Shown here one piece after another: positions 18,076 to 26,552 of a DNA stretch of 64,000 nucleotides. Position 1 is the first letter of the stretch, and every line of letters begins with the position of its first letter. Source of the DNA: JAHEDT01 sp963825615. Its GTDB lineage: Bacteria > Desulfobacterota > Desulfuromonadia > Desulfuromonadales > BM103. The notes beneath the pieces were generated by a model that was given only the letters and a program-made list of their open reading frames with translations, had not been told where the DNA came from and searched no databases. The DNA lies in NCBI GenBank assembly GCA_963825615.1, contig CAWGTV010000006.1, forward strand, positions 124,001-188,000, written 5' to 3'. A program made the translations under genes and the position numbers.

Positions 18076-18258
18076 TCACTCTGAATCGGGCTCATTTTTC
18101 CATTTAAACTGACGGAGGTTAAGCCACAAAAAAGCGACCGCCACAAACATCAACATAGCCAGCATGCAGACGATTAAAAAAACCGCCCATGACGAGAAAT
18201 GATAAACAAAGGCAACGACAACACCCATACTGGCCATTAAAATTGCAAATGTCTGCAT
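18076..18258 (-). CDS. Small two-helix membrane protein of unknown function
   Basis: About 60 residues, almost entirely two hydrophobic helices (MQTFAILMASMGVVVAFVYHF and WAVFLIVCMLAMLMFVAVAF) followed by a charged tail (LRQFKWKNEPDSE). The helices are too regular to be chance. The ATG at 18258 has GGGAG close by; a TTG at 18276 is possible. It has no recognised family and no clear operon. Confidence 0.5.
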   Translation of the reverse strand: MQTFAILMASMGVVVAFVYHFSSWAVFLIVCMLAMLMFVAVAFLWLNLRQFKWKNEPDSE

Positions 18259-18276
18259 TGTCTCCCACACATCCAA

Positions 18277-18962
18277 AAAGGTGTCTAGAACAACCGTTCA
18301 TTACAGCAATTCTCAGGCCACAAACTTCGGGTGTTGAGAATTTCAAGTTGAGGGATGATAAACTATTGATAATCTGGTGGAAATTTTAGCTGGAGAAATA
18401 GCTGCCATTTTTATTGAGATGCAAATTCCATTGCCTAAGAAAAATGGGCCCAAAATTGTCCCTATGGCAATGACTTTTGGCGGCTGCCGGCGGAACGGGT
18501 GTCGGAACCGGGAGATGTTTTGCTGTCTCTGACAAGGAGTAAATGCTCCTGACAGACCCTGGTCGCCATATTTTTTGGATAGTCCTATTTATATTGACTT
18601 ATCAGATAATGGCCACCCGGGCAGCAACAAGTGGCCATCATTTTGCGGGTTAGTCTTTTTATATTCTTACATTGCTTTGGGGTGATGATCTTGGCCAAAA
18701 TGCGAAATTATTACTAACCTTTCAATATGACAACAGACCCCGATCCAGAATCGATGGCGTTCGTGTCTGACAGATGATGACTTTAAATAAACTCCGAATA
18801 GCCGATACACTTTCAAAATCAATAAATTTTATTAATCTGACGTGTTTTTTTATGACTTGTGCTGAGGTTATTGTCTTGTAATAATGTTTTATAGATTTAT
18901 TAAGATGTGAATTAGGGTAAATATTTACGTCCAGATCCTGTCGGGAAACGGATCTTGGATCT
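18277..18962. other. AT-rich gap before the MshEN gene
   Basis: No gene is supported. A GGCCAC-type hairpin lies at about 18,608-18,644 (ATGGCCAC ... GTGGCCAT followed by CATTTTG), resembling hairpins at 20.7, 26.4 and 45.0 kb. Another small hairpin is at about 18,537-18,560 (AGGAG ... CTCCT). Around 18,380-18,500 the minus strand reads as a short hydrophobic stretch that could be a remnant of a membrane gene, but it has no start or flanking homology that I can support. Confidence 0.35.
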
Positions 18963-19619
18963 ATGGAGGGCCCCCTGGAAAAGAACTTAAAGCTTGGAGA
19001 ACTTCTCATTAAAGCAGGCCTGATCGATAGTTATCAGATGAGTTCAGCTCTCTCCTATAAGCGCCATTGGGGTGGACGAATGGGTGAATCTCTTGTCAGG
19101 TTAGGTTATATTTCCGATGAGGATCTCACCACTTTCATTTCCAAGCAGTTCGACTTGCCTCAGTTTGACCTCATAACTCACAGAATACCCGATGACGTGC
19201 TTGACTATATCCCTGAATCAAAAGCTTATGAGTTTTGCGTGATTCCTGTAGATCGTGTCGAAATTAGAGGGACTATGCATTTAGTTGTTGCCATGCCAGA
19301 TCCCACGAATCTGCATGTAATCGATACATTGCAATTCATGACCGAATGCTGGATCAAGCCGACTATGATCTCTGCTGAATCGATCCTTAAAGCAATTAAT
19401 CTGCAATATGGTGCTGCTGCCAATCGACGAGCCAGAGAAAGACACTCGGAAGCCCCGCCGCCCTTTCCTCACCAATCTGTTTTTGAGCCTATTTCCGAAG
19501 AGCAGCATCTCCATGGATTGGCTGTCAAACGCCTCGAGGAAAATTTTGGAAAGCTATTACGAATACTAATCAAGCACAGTAGTCCCTCCCAGGTGAAGGA
19601 TTTAATCGATCTTTTGTAA
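18963..19619 (+). CDS. Stand-alone MshEN (GspE N-terminal) domain protein
   Basis: A 218-residue protein. Residues 8-70 carry the two repeated motifs of the MshEN domain (LKLGELLIKAGLIDSYQMSSA and RMGESLVRLGYISDEDL), known in MshE and PilB-type ATPases to bind c-di-GMP. The following part (about 70-145, LPQFDLITHRIPDDVLDYIP ... LVVAMPDPTNLHVIDTLQF) matches the rest of the GspE N-terminal fold. The ATPase itself is absent. The C-terminal 60 residues are a linker and a helical tail of no known family. It is probably a c-di-GMP-responsive adaptor. No type II secretion or pilus genes are nearby. Confidence 0.78.
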   Translation: MEGPLEKNLKLGELLIKAGLIDSYQMSSALSYKRHWGGRMGESLVRLGYISDEDLTTFISKQFDLPQFDLITHRIPDDVLDYIPESKAYEFCVIPVDRVEIRGTMHLVVAMPDPTNLHVIDTLQFMTECWIKPTMISAESILKAINLQYGAAANRRARERHSEAPPPFPHQSVFEPISEEQHLHGLAVKRLEENFGKLLRILIKHSSPSQVKDLIDLL

Positions 19620-19788
19620 CGCACTAACCCGGTCGACAGAGCAATTTTTTCAGTAGATGGGCGATAAATTCTTCAAAAGCGACCTGTCCTAAAAATCATC
19701 ACTCATTGTTTGTAAGGTGGAAATTGGCAAGGCCTAGCAATTCTTACTGCCTCTGTAGTTCAAGAACATTTTGAAATAATTAGGTGTC

Positions 19789-20682
19789 TCACATCTTTCT
19801 CGACAACTTTGGCTTTAAAAAGGACATAAGTTCTTCTACAAGCAAATCAGGGACTTCTTCAGGAATATAATGCCCACAAGGCAAAGCCTTCCCCGTCACT
19901 GAAGTTGCCACCCTTTTCCATTCTTCAAGGGGATTGAAACATCGCTCGACTATGCCATGACCGCCCCATAAAGCAAGCAATGGGCAGGTTATTTTACGAT
20001 CTTGCTGAATATCAGTCATGTCATGGTCCAGATCAATGGTTGCCGCTGCTCGATAGTCTTCGCAAGTGGCATGAATGGTAGCAGGATTACTGAAGTGTCG
20101 GACGTATTCAGGCCAAGCATCAGGCATGAAAGGCTCCAGACCGGCAAATCGGGTCATGTGGTGATGTAAGAAGGCTTCTGGCGCACGGCCTATTAAGGTT
20201 TCTGGATAAGGAGAGGCCTGAATAAGAAAGAACCAATGGTAATAGGCCCGAGCAAATTTCATGGTGGTACGCTCGTACATCGCCTTGGTCGGAGCAATGT
20301 CGAGGACGACAATTTTTTTAACTAATTCTGGGTAATCGGTTGCGAGGCGATGAGCCACCCGCCCACCACGATCGTGACCGCACAACAAGAAACTGTCGAA
20401 GCCCAATTGGCGCATCACCCCGACCTGGTCATCCGCCATCGCACGCTTGGAATAATTACTGTGATCTGGCAATCCTACAGGTTTGGAAGAATCACCATAA
20501 CCACGCAGGTCCGTGGCGATTACAGTAAAGGACTGGGCCAGTCTAGGGGCAATCATTCGCCAAATAATATGAGTTTGGGGATACCCATGAAGAAGGAGTA
20601 GCGGTGGTCCACTACCCCCGACAACAAGGTTGATCTCAATATCATCAATAACGATCTTTTCCCGCTTGAAATCTTTAAACAT
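19789..20682 (-). CDS. Alpha/beta hydrolase of the haloacetate dehalogenase type
   Basis: A 297-residue alpha/beta hydrolase that resembles fluoroacetate dehalogenases. Visible elements are the oxyanion segment LLHGYPQTHIIW (near 30), the nucleophile elbow CGHDRGGRVAHR (near 100-115), with Asp as nucleophile and both carboxylate-binding Arg, LDIAPT with the second Asp, YYHWFFL with the His-Trp pair of the halide pocket, CEDYRAAA with the pocket Tyr, and CGHYIPEE with the catalytic His. The second pocket Trp of the known enzyme has no clear match, so the substrate is uncertain (haloacetate, or a non-halogen epoxide-like substrate). It is an isolated gene in the AT-rich region. Confidence 0.8.
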   Translation of the reverse strand: MFKDFKREKIVIDDIEINLVVGGSGPPLLLLHGYPQTHIIWRMIAPRLAQSFTVIATDLRGYGDSSKPVGLPDHSNYSKRAMADDQVGVMRQLGFDSFLLCGHDRGGRVAHRLATDYPELVKKIVVLDIAPTKAMYERTTMKFARAYYHWFFLIQASPYPETLIGRAPEAFLHHHMTRFAGLEPFMPDAWPEYVRHFSNPATIHATCEDYRAAATIDLDHDMTDIQQDRKITCPLLALWGGHGIVERCFNPLEEWKRVATSVTGKALPCGHYIPEEVPDLLVEELMSFLKPKLSRKM

Positions 20683-20730
20683 GAACAGCCCCCATTCCTT
20701 GCGTCTCGACTATTTGCTCAATACTACTAC

Positions 20731-20762
20731 AAAAAAAGAAGGCCACCTGTTTCCAGGTGGCC
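20731..20762 (-). terminator. Minus-strand terminator after the receiver gene, with repeat copy A beside it
   Basis: GGCCACCTG pairs with CAGGTGGCC around a 4-base loop (20,741-20,762); on the minus strand it is followed by TTCTTTTTTT. It fits as the end of the receiver-protein transcript 190 bases upstream on that strand. Confidence 0.75.
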
Positions 20763-20826
20763 ATTTTGCATGGGTTCAAGAGTATCCGAAATATCTCTAT
20801 GAATAACACGCCTGTTTACGTCTTAG
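20741..20826. repeat. Dispersed intergenic repeat, copy A (hairpin plus conserved block)
   Basis: A GGCCACC hairpin is followed, about 28 bases later, by a conserved block of about 34 bases around 20,788-20,823. The block matches copy B at 26,478-26,515 in about 29 of 34 positions, and a third copy at about 27,957-27,992. The core is ATAAC(A/C)CGCC(T/C)G. Confidence 0.55.
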
Positions 20827-20951
20827 CAGTCGTGACTTTTAGTAAGAATCCCTAGTCAAGGATGGTTACAAAACTAGAGGCGATTCAGTGACCAATTGAT
20901 GCGTTCAAGAAGATGTCTATTCTCGTCACAGGGGTGGTGTCTTGTGTGAGA

Positions 20952-21338
20952 TTACCGATGCAAAAGAATCCGAGCCATTGACACAACCTTTTTCAGATTG
21001 GTTTTAGGAACATACGCTGCGCAGCCATGTTTCCTCGCCTCTTCTTTTGTAATTTCTGTTCCAGAGAGCAAAATGATTGGCGTAAACTTGTTTTTCCTAT
21101 TTTCCCCTTTGACGAATTGGGCAACGGCATACCCGTTCAACCCAGGCATTATGAGGTCCGTTATTATCAAATCAAATGGTTCAGAACAACCGGCCGTATC
21201 ATATTCGGAAGCTTTAAAGACATCGATTGCCTTCTGTCCAGAATCTGCCGTCTCGACAAGGAAATCTTCAGAGAGAAGATCACTTAGGACCTTGAGGAAA
21301 AGGGGATTATCATCAATCAAGAAGATCTTCTTTTTCAT
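20952..21338 (-). CDS. Single-domain CheY-like response regulator
   Basis: A 128-residue receiver without an output domain. The acidic pair is IDDNP near residue 9, the phosphorylated Asp is in LIITDLIMPGLNG (near 61), Ser in IILLSGTE and Lys in YVPKTN. An insertion of about eight residues precedes the Asp strand (KASEYDTAGCSEP), longer than in CheY. It has no cognate kinase next to it. It could be a phosphate shuttle or a motility-type regulator, which suits the PilZ/MshEN surroundings, but that is inference. Confidence 0.85.
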   Translation of the reverse strand: MKKKIFLIDDNPLFLKVLSDLLSEDFLVETADSGQKAIDVFKASEYDTAGCSEPFDLIITDLIMPGLNGYAVAQFVKGENRKNKFTPIILLSGTEITKEEARKHGCAAYVPKTNLKKVVSMARILLHR

Positions 21339-21621
21339 TATTCAGGTCGTTTCTTTCAGGCCAATTAATCTCTAAACTCACCATAAATAGGACCTTAGAC
21401 ACACTAACGTCAATATAGCAGACGACTACTCATAAACTTCTTACAATTACTCTCGGAGTGCTTCACTGGTGGGTTTTTAGCAGAAAGGCCAAAGTCTTAT
21501 TGTCCCTGCAATGTCGGAACCTGGAGGCCAATTTAACCCGTCCTGACAGTCGTGTTAAGTAAGAATTCAAATCTTTGATAGAATTTGAACTATATGCCGC
21601 ATTTCCCCAAGAGGAGGTATT

Positions 21622-22038
21622 ATGCCGCCCGATTGCAATTATGGCTTTGGAGCAAACTTTTCTATTGGGTATGAAGACGCCGTTGCCAAAGTAGAGCAAC
21701 GACTTGAAATCCATGGTTTCAAAGTTTATACGCGTTTAAATCTTCAAGAAATAATTGGAGATTCACTGCATGATAAAGTTGGTCGCTATGTGATTTTGGG
21801 CGCATGCAATCCAGAATTTGCCAAAGAGCTTTTTATGGCTGACCCTGACATAGGATTGCTGCTTCCATGCAATATCATTATATACGAATCAAAGAAGGGT
21901 GCTTGCAGAATAATGATAAAAGACCCTGCTCGCATTATGGACCTGATCAGCAACCCTCTTGCGATTCAGGCTGCTATAAATGTTAAAGAGCAGTTAGAGC
22001 AAATCATTGATGATTTAACAAGAGATTCTTTTTATTAA
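21622..22038 (+). CDS. DUF302-family protein
   Basis: A 138-residue protein that matches the DUF302 fold: FSIGYEDAVAKVEQRLEIHGFKVYTRLNLQEII at residues 12-45, then YVILGACNPEFAKELFMADPDIGLLLPCNIIIYE, with the conserved GACNP and LLPCN segments. Family members are often near heavy-metal or redox genes; the biochemical role is unknown. AGGAGG precedes the start. It is transcribed in the same direction as the cytochrome oxidase genes but separated from them by 325 bases. Confidence 0.85.
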   Translation: MPPDCNYGFGANFSIGYEDAVAKVEQRLEIHGFKVYTRLNLQEIIGDSLHDKVGRYVILGACNPEFAKELFMADPDIGLLLPCNIIIYESKKGACRIMIKDPARIMDLISNPLAIQAAINVKEQLEQIIDDLTRDSFY

Positions 22039-22363
22039 CTTGTTACATGGGCTGCCGTCTATGTACCACAAAACCCTGACTTTAGCCCACGCCTGCACAA
22101 ATAAGTTTGTCTGAGAAACCTCCCCAAATATTATCTTCATGATGAGCTTGAATACTTGATGGTGGCCATATCTACAATGTCAGCCATTGCTGCCACTGTC
22201 GCTTGACACTCTCTCTAATCGCTATAGCATTAGAAATGGATAATGTTTAGCCTCTATGCTCACATCTCCAGGCTTTGCCTTATCAGTTGCATGCCGGCTA
22301 GAGAAGATTAATGAGCTTACGATGCATTCTGGAGTCATCCTCTTTTGACTCGTGGAGAGGAAT
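22039..22363. other. Gap before the bd-like oxidase genes
   Basis: No gene seen. It should hold the promoter of the oxidase operon; no clear -35/-10 or -24/-12 pair stands out. The phrase GGTGGCCA near 22,161 recalls the GGCCAC hairpins elsewhere, but no full stem is present. Confidence 0.35.
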
Positions 22364-24121
22364 ATGAACTATCCCGTCTGGTATCTTCCGGAAATCGGTG
22401 GCGGCCTGCTCATCGCTCTGATCGCGATAACCCATGTGTTCGTTTCTCATTTTGCCGTCGGAGGTGGTCTTTATCTCGTCCTGACGGAGCGTAAGGGTTT
22501 GCGCGAGAAGAACCCTGAAATTCTGGCTTTTACTAAAGGTCATACCAAGTTCTTCATGCTTCTGACCATGGTCTATGGCGGCATAACCGGGGTCGGCATC
22601 TGGTTTATCATTTCCCTGGTGCATCCGGCAGCGACATCCCTGCTCATCCATACGTTTGTCTATGGATGGGCTGCAGAATGGGTGTGGTTCCTGGTCGAGA
22701 TCACAGCGCTGATCGTCTATTATTACACCTTCGGCAGAATGGACGACCGCACGCACCAGGCGGTCGGTTGGATCTACTTTTTGGCTGCCTGGCTCAGCCT
22801 GTTCCTGATCAATGGTATTATCGATTTCATGCTGACCCCCGGGGCCTGGGTTCATGATCACAATTTCTGGTCGGGATTTTTCAACCCGTCTTTTTGGCCA
22901 GCCCTGTTCTTCCGCAGCTTTTTCTCGTTCCTGTTGGCTGGCTTGTATGCATTTGTCACCTGCGCTTTTTTGAAAGATCCCGGTTTTAAGGCAAAGATGA
23001 CCCGCTACAGCGGTAAATGGGCGCTGAGTTCGTTGATGCTGATGCTCCCCTGCGGCTACTGGTATTTTGTGATCCTTCCCGAACCGGCACGCGCACTGGT
23101 GGCAGGGGGCTCACCCACCATCCGGGCGGCAGGCCAGTATGCTCTTTATGCCCTGGTTGTCACTTTGATCCTGCTGCTGTTGCTGACCGTAATCCGTCCG
23201 GCATTTAACAATAAACCCATTGCTATCCTGACCCTGGTGACTGCGTTCCTGCTGCTGGGCGCCTTCGAATGGACCCGTGAAGCGGCAAGGCGGCCTTTCG
23301 TCCTCAATCAGGTCATGTACTCAAATGGCGTCATGCTGGCACAGGCAGAGGGGCTCCGAGGTGAAAGTTTTCTCGCCCGGGCAAAATGGGTTGCGGTGCA
23401 TGAGGCCAGTGACGAAAATCTTCCCCGGGCCGGTGCCGAACTCTTCAAATTCCAGTGTTATGCCTGCCATACGATCGGTGGCCTCAACAATGACATTCTA
23501 CCAAGAACCGCGGCCATGGATTTTCCTGCGATGCACGGCTATTTGCTCAATGTCATACACAAGCGTCCATATATGCCGCCATTTTTGGGGAATGAGCAGG
23601 AAGCTATCGCACTCGCCGCTTACATCGCTGGCGAATTGCAAGGCAAGGTCGTCGATCTCGCCCTGCTTGAAGCTCCGTCCGGGCAGGGTCAACAACTCTA
23701 CGAGGAGAACTGTGTCGGCTGCCATGGACTAGATATCATCCAGAAATGGGCGGCAGGTCAGACTCTGTCCGAGATCATTGCCGGCCTGGAGTCTTTGAGC
23801 TCTTTGAATGACATGATGGAAAACTTTTCCGGCACGGCGGAAGAGAAAGAGCAGTTGGCCGTTTTTTTCCAGTCGCCTGGATCGCAGCCGCAATCTGCCG
23901 TAGATATAGGCCGTTCCATTTTTGAACAGAACTGTACCGGCTGCCACGGCAGCGACGTCATCATGGCCTGGTCTAAAGGTAAGTCATTAACGGCCATCGC
24001 CGAAGCTCTGCTTGCCCTTGGCAAGCTAAATCCGATGATGGCGGGACTGTCCTTGGATGATAACGAGCGGCAAGCCGTGGCGACCTGGGTCTTTTCCGGA
24101 AGCAAAGGAGAAGAACAATGA
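22364..24121 (+). CDS. Cytochrome bd-like oxidase subunit I fused to three c-type cytochrome motifs
   Basis: A 585-residue protein. Residues 1-330 are a CydA-like membrane domain of about nine helices, with the first-helix His region (IAITHVFVSHFAVGGG) that in CydA ligates haem, and a Glu pair in GWAAEWVWFLVEI resembling the CydA proton/haem region. The quinol-binding loop of ordinary CydA is not present. After the last helix come three CxxCH motifs: CYACH near 365, CVGCH near 449 and CTGCH near 523, so the protein should carry three c-haems in the periplasm. The ATG at 22364 follows GGAGAGG. Its stop overlaps the next gene (ATGA). It probably takes electrons from c-type cytochromes rather than quinol. 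Related to the bd superfamily members that lack the quinol site. Confidence 0.85.
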   Translation: MNYPVWYLPEIGGGLLIALIAITHVFVSHFAVGGGLYLVLTERKGLREKNPEILAFTKGHTKFFMLLTMVYGGITGVGIWFIISLVHPAATSLLIHTFVYGWAAEWVWFLVEITALIVYYYTFGRMDDRTHQAVGWIYFLAAWLSLFLINGIIDFMLTPGAWVHDHNFWSGFFNPSFWPALFFRSFFSFLLAGLYAFVTCAFLKDPGFKAKMTRYSGKWALSSLMLMLPCGYWYFVILPEPARALVAGGSPTIRAAGQYALYALVVTLILLLLLTVIRPAFNNKPIAILTLVTAFLLLGAFEWTREAARRPFVLNQVMYSNGVMLAQAEGLRGESFLARAKWVAVHEASDENLPRAGAELFKFQCYACHTIGGLNNDILPRTAAMDFPAMHGYLLNVIHKRPYMPPFLGNEQEAIALAAYIAGELQGKVVDLALLEAPSGQGQQLYEENCVGCHGLDIIQKWAAGQTLSEIIAGLESLSSLNDMMENFSGTAEEKEQLAVFFQSPGSQPQSAVDIGRSIFEQNCTGCHGSDVIMAWSKGKSLTAIAEALLALGKLNPMMAGLSLDDNERQAVATWVFSGSKGEEQ

Positions 24122-25176
24122 TACCCCTTATCCCCACTCCGGACACTATCCCGACCCATTGGGCCTACTTTCAGTTCTTTCTGCTTTTGACCTTTCCACT
24201 GCACCTGTTGTTCATGAATGCTCTACTTGGATCGTCTGTCATCGCGATTTATATGCACCTTAAAGGCAGCCAGAAGCCTCAGGCCCTGGCTTACGAACTG
24301 GCCAAAGTGATTCCCCTGCTGATCGCCCTGACCGTCAACCTGGGCGTCGCACCATTCCTGTTTCTCCAGGTCCTTTACGGACACCTTGTCTACTCCAGTT
24401 CTGTACTCATGGGGATGTTCTGGCTCATGGTTATTCCTGTCCTGCTGACCGCCTACTATGCTGCCTACTGGTATGATTTCAAATTTTTCACCTTGGGTCG
24501 TTACGGTATCGCGATCCTCTTCTTTGCTTTATTGGGCTTTCTTTACATCGGCTTTATGCTCAGCAACAACATGACGTTTATGCTGCATCCTGAAACATGG
24601 GACGCCTACCTGGATGATTCGAGAGGAACCATTCTCAACACAGCAGATGTCACGCTCTGGCCGCGCTATCTGCACTTCATGATCGGCGGGACTGCAGTTG
24701 GTGGCCTGTTCGTGTCACTCTATGGGCGCTGGCTTGCACGTAGAGACCGTTTGCTGGGTGATTATGCCTCAGCGGTCGGGATGAGATTGTTCTTGGGTGT
24801 GACTCTCGTGCAGATCGCAGTCGGAATCTGGTTTTTCTTAGCGTTGCCGAAAGCGCAGAGGATGCTTTTCATGGGGGGGAATAACTTAGCGACATTCTGC
24901 TTTGTAATCGCGTTACTACTATTGGCCACTCTTCTGGTCACAGCATTCAAAAAAATGATCTACACCACCACAGCAGTCTTGTTTGGACTGGTCTGTACAA
25001 TGGTACTGATGCGTGATTTTGTGCGCAGCGGCTATTTGCAGGAATACTTTACTCTGGAGATGCTCAAGGTCGCTCCTGAATACTCACCGCTGATCCTGTT
25101 TCTCACGACTCTGATCGTCGGTCTTGCTCTTGTCGTCTGGATGGTGCGTGCTGCATTGACCCGATGTAGCGACTGA
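24118..25176 (+). CDS. Second CydA-like membrane subunit of the bd-like oxidase
   Basis: A 352-residue protein with about nine membrane helices. It resembles CydA far more than CydB: the first helix has FPLHLLFMNALLGSSVIAIY, parallel to the His-containing first helix of subunit I. Later helices carry the WPRYLHFMIGGTAVGG segment. No c-haem motif is present. The gene overlaps the stop of subunit I by four bases, so both chains are made together. Two CydA-like chains without CydB are known in some bd-superfamily enzymes (CydA-CydA' arrangement). The reaction, O2 reduction or another, cannot be told from the sequence. Confidence 0.72.
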   Translation: MIPLIPTPDTIPTHWAYFQFFLLLTFPLHLLFMNALLGSSVIAIYMHLKGSQKPQALAYELAKVIPLLIALTVNLGVAPFLFLQVLYGHLVYSSSVLMGMFWLMVIPVLLTAYYAAYWYDFKFFTLGRYGIAILFFALLGFLYIGFMLSNNMTFMLHPETWDAYLDDSRGTILNTADVTLWPRYLHFMIGGTAVGGLFVSLYGRWLARRDRLLGDYASAVGMRLFLGVTLVQIAVGIWFFLALPKAQRMLFMGGNNLATFCFVIALLLLATLLVTAFKKMIYTTTAVLFGLVCTMVLMRDFVRSGYLQEYFTLEMLKVAPEYSPLILFLTTLIVGLALVVWMVRAALTRCSD

Positions 25177-25297
25177 GTGCTTCCTACCAGCAACCTAAGC
25201 CATCACAGACCATCCACAGAGGTCGTGAAGAAGACCTGCATGAAACGACACTGTGCGGAACCTCTCTGCGGTTGTCGTGCCGCAAGGATCGGAAATC

Positions 25298-26329
25298 ATG
25301 TTTGAGCTCGTGCGGGACAGTCTGACTCATGCGCTCATGATAACCGGCTTCGTGTTTGCAATGATGCTGGTGATCGAATACCTCAACGTCCTTACCCAAG
25401 GGGTCTGGCAGCAAGGGTTGCGCGGCAGTCGTTGGAGGCAGTACCTGCTGGCCGCTGTTCTTGGCGCAACTCCCGGCTGCATGGGAGCCTTTGCGATCGT
25501 CGCTCTTTATTCTCACAGGGTTGTCTCATTGGGAGCGGTCGTTACAGCAATGATCGCCACCAGCGGCGACGAGTCATTCGTCATGCTGGCCATGATTCCC
25601 GGTACGGCCGTTATAATTTTCCTGATCCTCATGTTAGTCGGAATTGCGGCCGGCGCCGCAACTGATGTCCTTCCTGACCATTGGGTAGGCAGAAAATCAG
25701 AGGTTCAGCACCCACTCGATATCCATGTAGAGGAGCCCTGCGAATGTTACCCGCGAGGACAGATCGTGCAGCAGTGGAAAGAGTGTTCCCTCTCCCGGGG
25801 AGTTCTGGTCATCATGATCGTCCTCTTCACCTTTGGCGTGCTAAGCGGTCAACTCGGCCCCCAGGCCTGGAGCTGGGTGAGGGTCTCCTTGCTGCTGACG
25901 TCGGCTGTCGGTCTGTTTATTGTCACCACCGTCCCTGAACACTTTCTCGAGACGCATCTCTGGGAACATGTCGTCAAGCGTCATATGGCCCGGGTGTTTA
26001 TTTGGACGTTCGGCGCGCTTTTTTTCATGCATCTTTCGATAGAGCACTTCCAGCTTGCTGGCTGGATGCAGGACAACCAACTCCTCATGTTACTTGTTGC
26101 CTGTTTGGTGGGGCTAGTCCCTGAATCCGGGCCACACTTGGTCTTCCTGATACTCTATACCCAAGGTGCTGTTCCTTTTAGTATTTTGCTCGCAAGCTCC
26201 ATCGTTCAGGACGGGCACGGTATGCTCCCGTTACTTGCTGATTCGCGCTTGGACTTTTTCAAGGTCAAGGGAATCAACTTTGGATGCGGCCTTTGCATGG
26301 GGCTGATTGGCTATCTTGTCGGCTGGTAA
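25298..26329 (+). CDS. Ten-helix putative heavy-metal exporter (ArsP_2-like)
   Basis: A 343-residue protein of two similar halves. Each half has the family signature: GATPGCMGAFAIVALYSHR near 55 and GLVPESGPHLVFLILYTQG near 265, followed by SGDESFVML and DGHGMLPLL. A hydrophilic loop with His, Glu and Cys residues lies between (about 140-170, HPLDIHVEEPCECYP), a possible metal site. The family is called putative manganese or arsenic transporter; the substrate is not proven. The ATG at 25298 follows AAGGATCGG; an upstream GTG is less likely. It follows the oxidase genes by 120 bases in the same direction. Confidence 0.72.
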   Translation: MFELVRDSLTHALMITGFVFAMMLVIEYLNVLTQGVWQQGLRGSRWRQYLLAAVLGATPGCMGAFAIVALYSHRVVSLGAVVTAMIATSGDESFVMLAMIPGTAVIIFLILMLVGIAAGAATDVLPDHWVGRKSEVQHPLDIHVEEPCECYPRGQIVQQWKECSLSRGVLVIMIVLFTFGVLSGQLGPQAWSWVRVSLLLTSAVGLFIVTTVPEHFLETHLWEHVVKRHMARVFIWTFGALFFMHLSIEHFQLAGWMQDNQLLMLLVACLVGLVPESGPHLVFLILYTQGAVPFSILLASSIVQDGHGMLPLLADSRLDFFKVKGINFGCGLCMGLIGYLVGW

Positions 26330-26435
26330 GGATATGAACCATTTTTAAAAAAAAGAGCATAACTCAGGAATTTAAGAAATTTGACCTTAGTCGATATCTA
26401 AACTGTCCTGCCATTTACACTGACAAATACAAAAT

Positions 26436-26520
26436 GCCACCCGTTTCCAGGTGGCTTTTTGTATGGGTTAATGGGCGGGCTGAATATGTCTATCAATAAC
26501 ACGCCCGTTTTCATCTCGGC
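26436..26520. repeat. Dispersed intergenic repeat, copy B, with a two-way terminator
   Basis: The hairpin GCCACCCG ... CAGGTGGC (26,436-26,455) has TTTTT after it on the plus strand and ends the metal exporter transcript. On the minus strand it is followed by ATTTTG and could end the SH3-protein transcript. The conserved block of copy A returns at about 26,482-26,515. This lies between convergent genes. Confidence 0.6.
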
Positions 26521-26552
26521 GACCGAGGCTGATGGGAAGGACAATTTTATTG

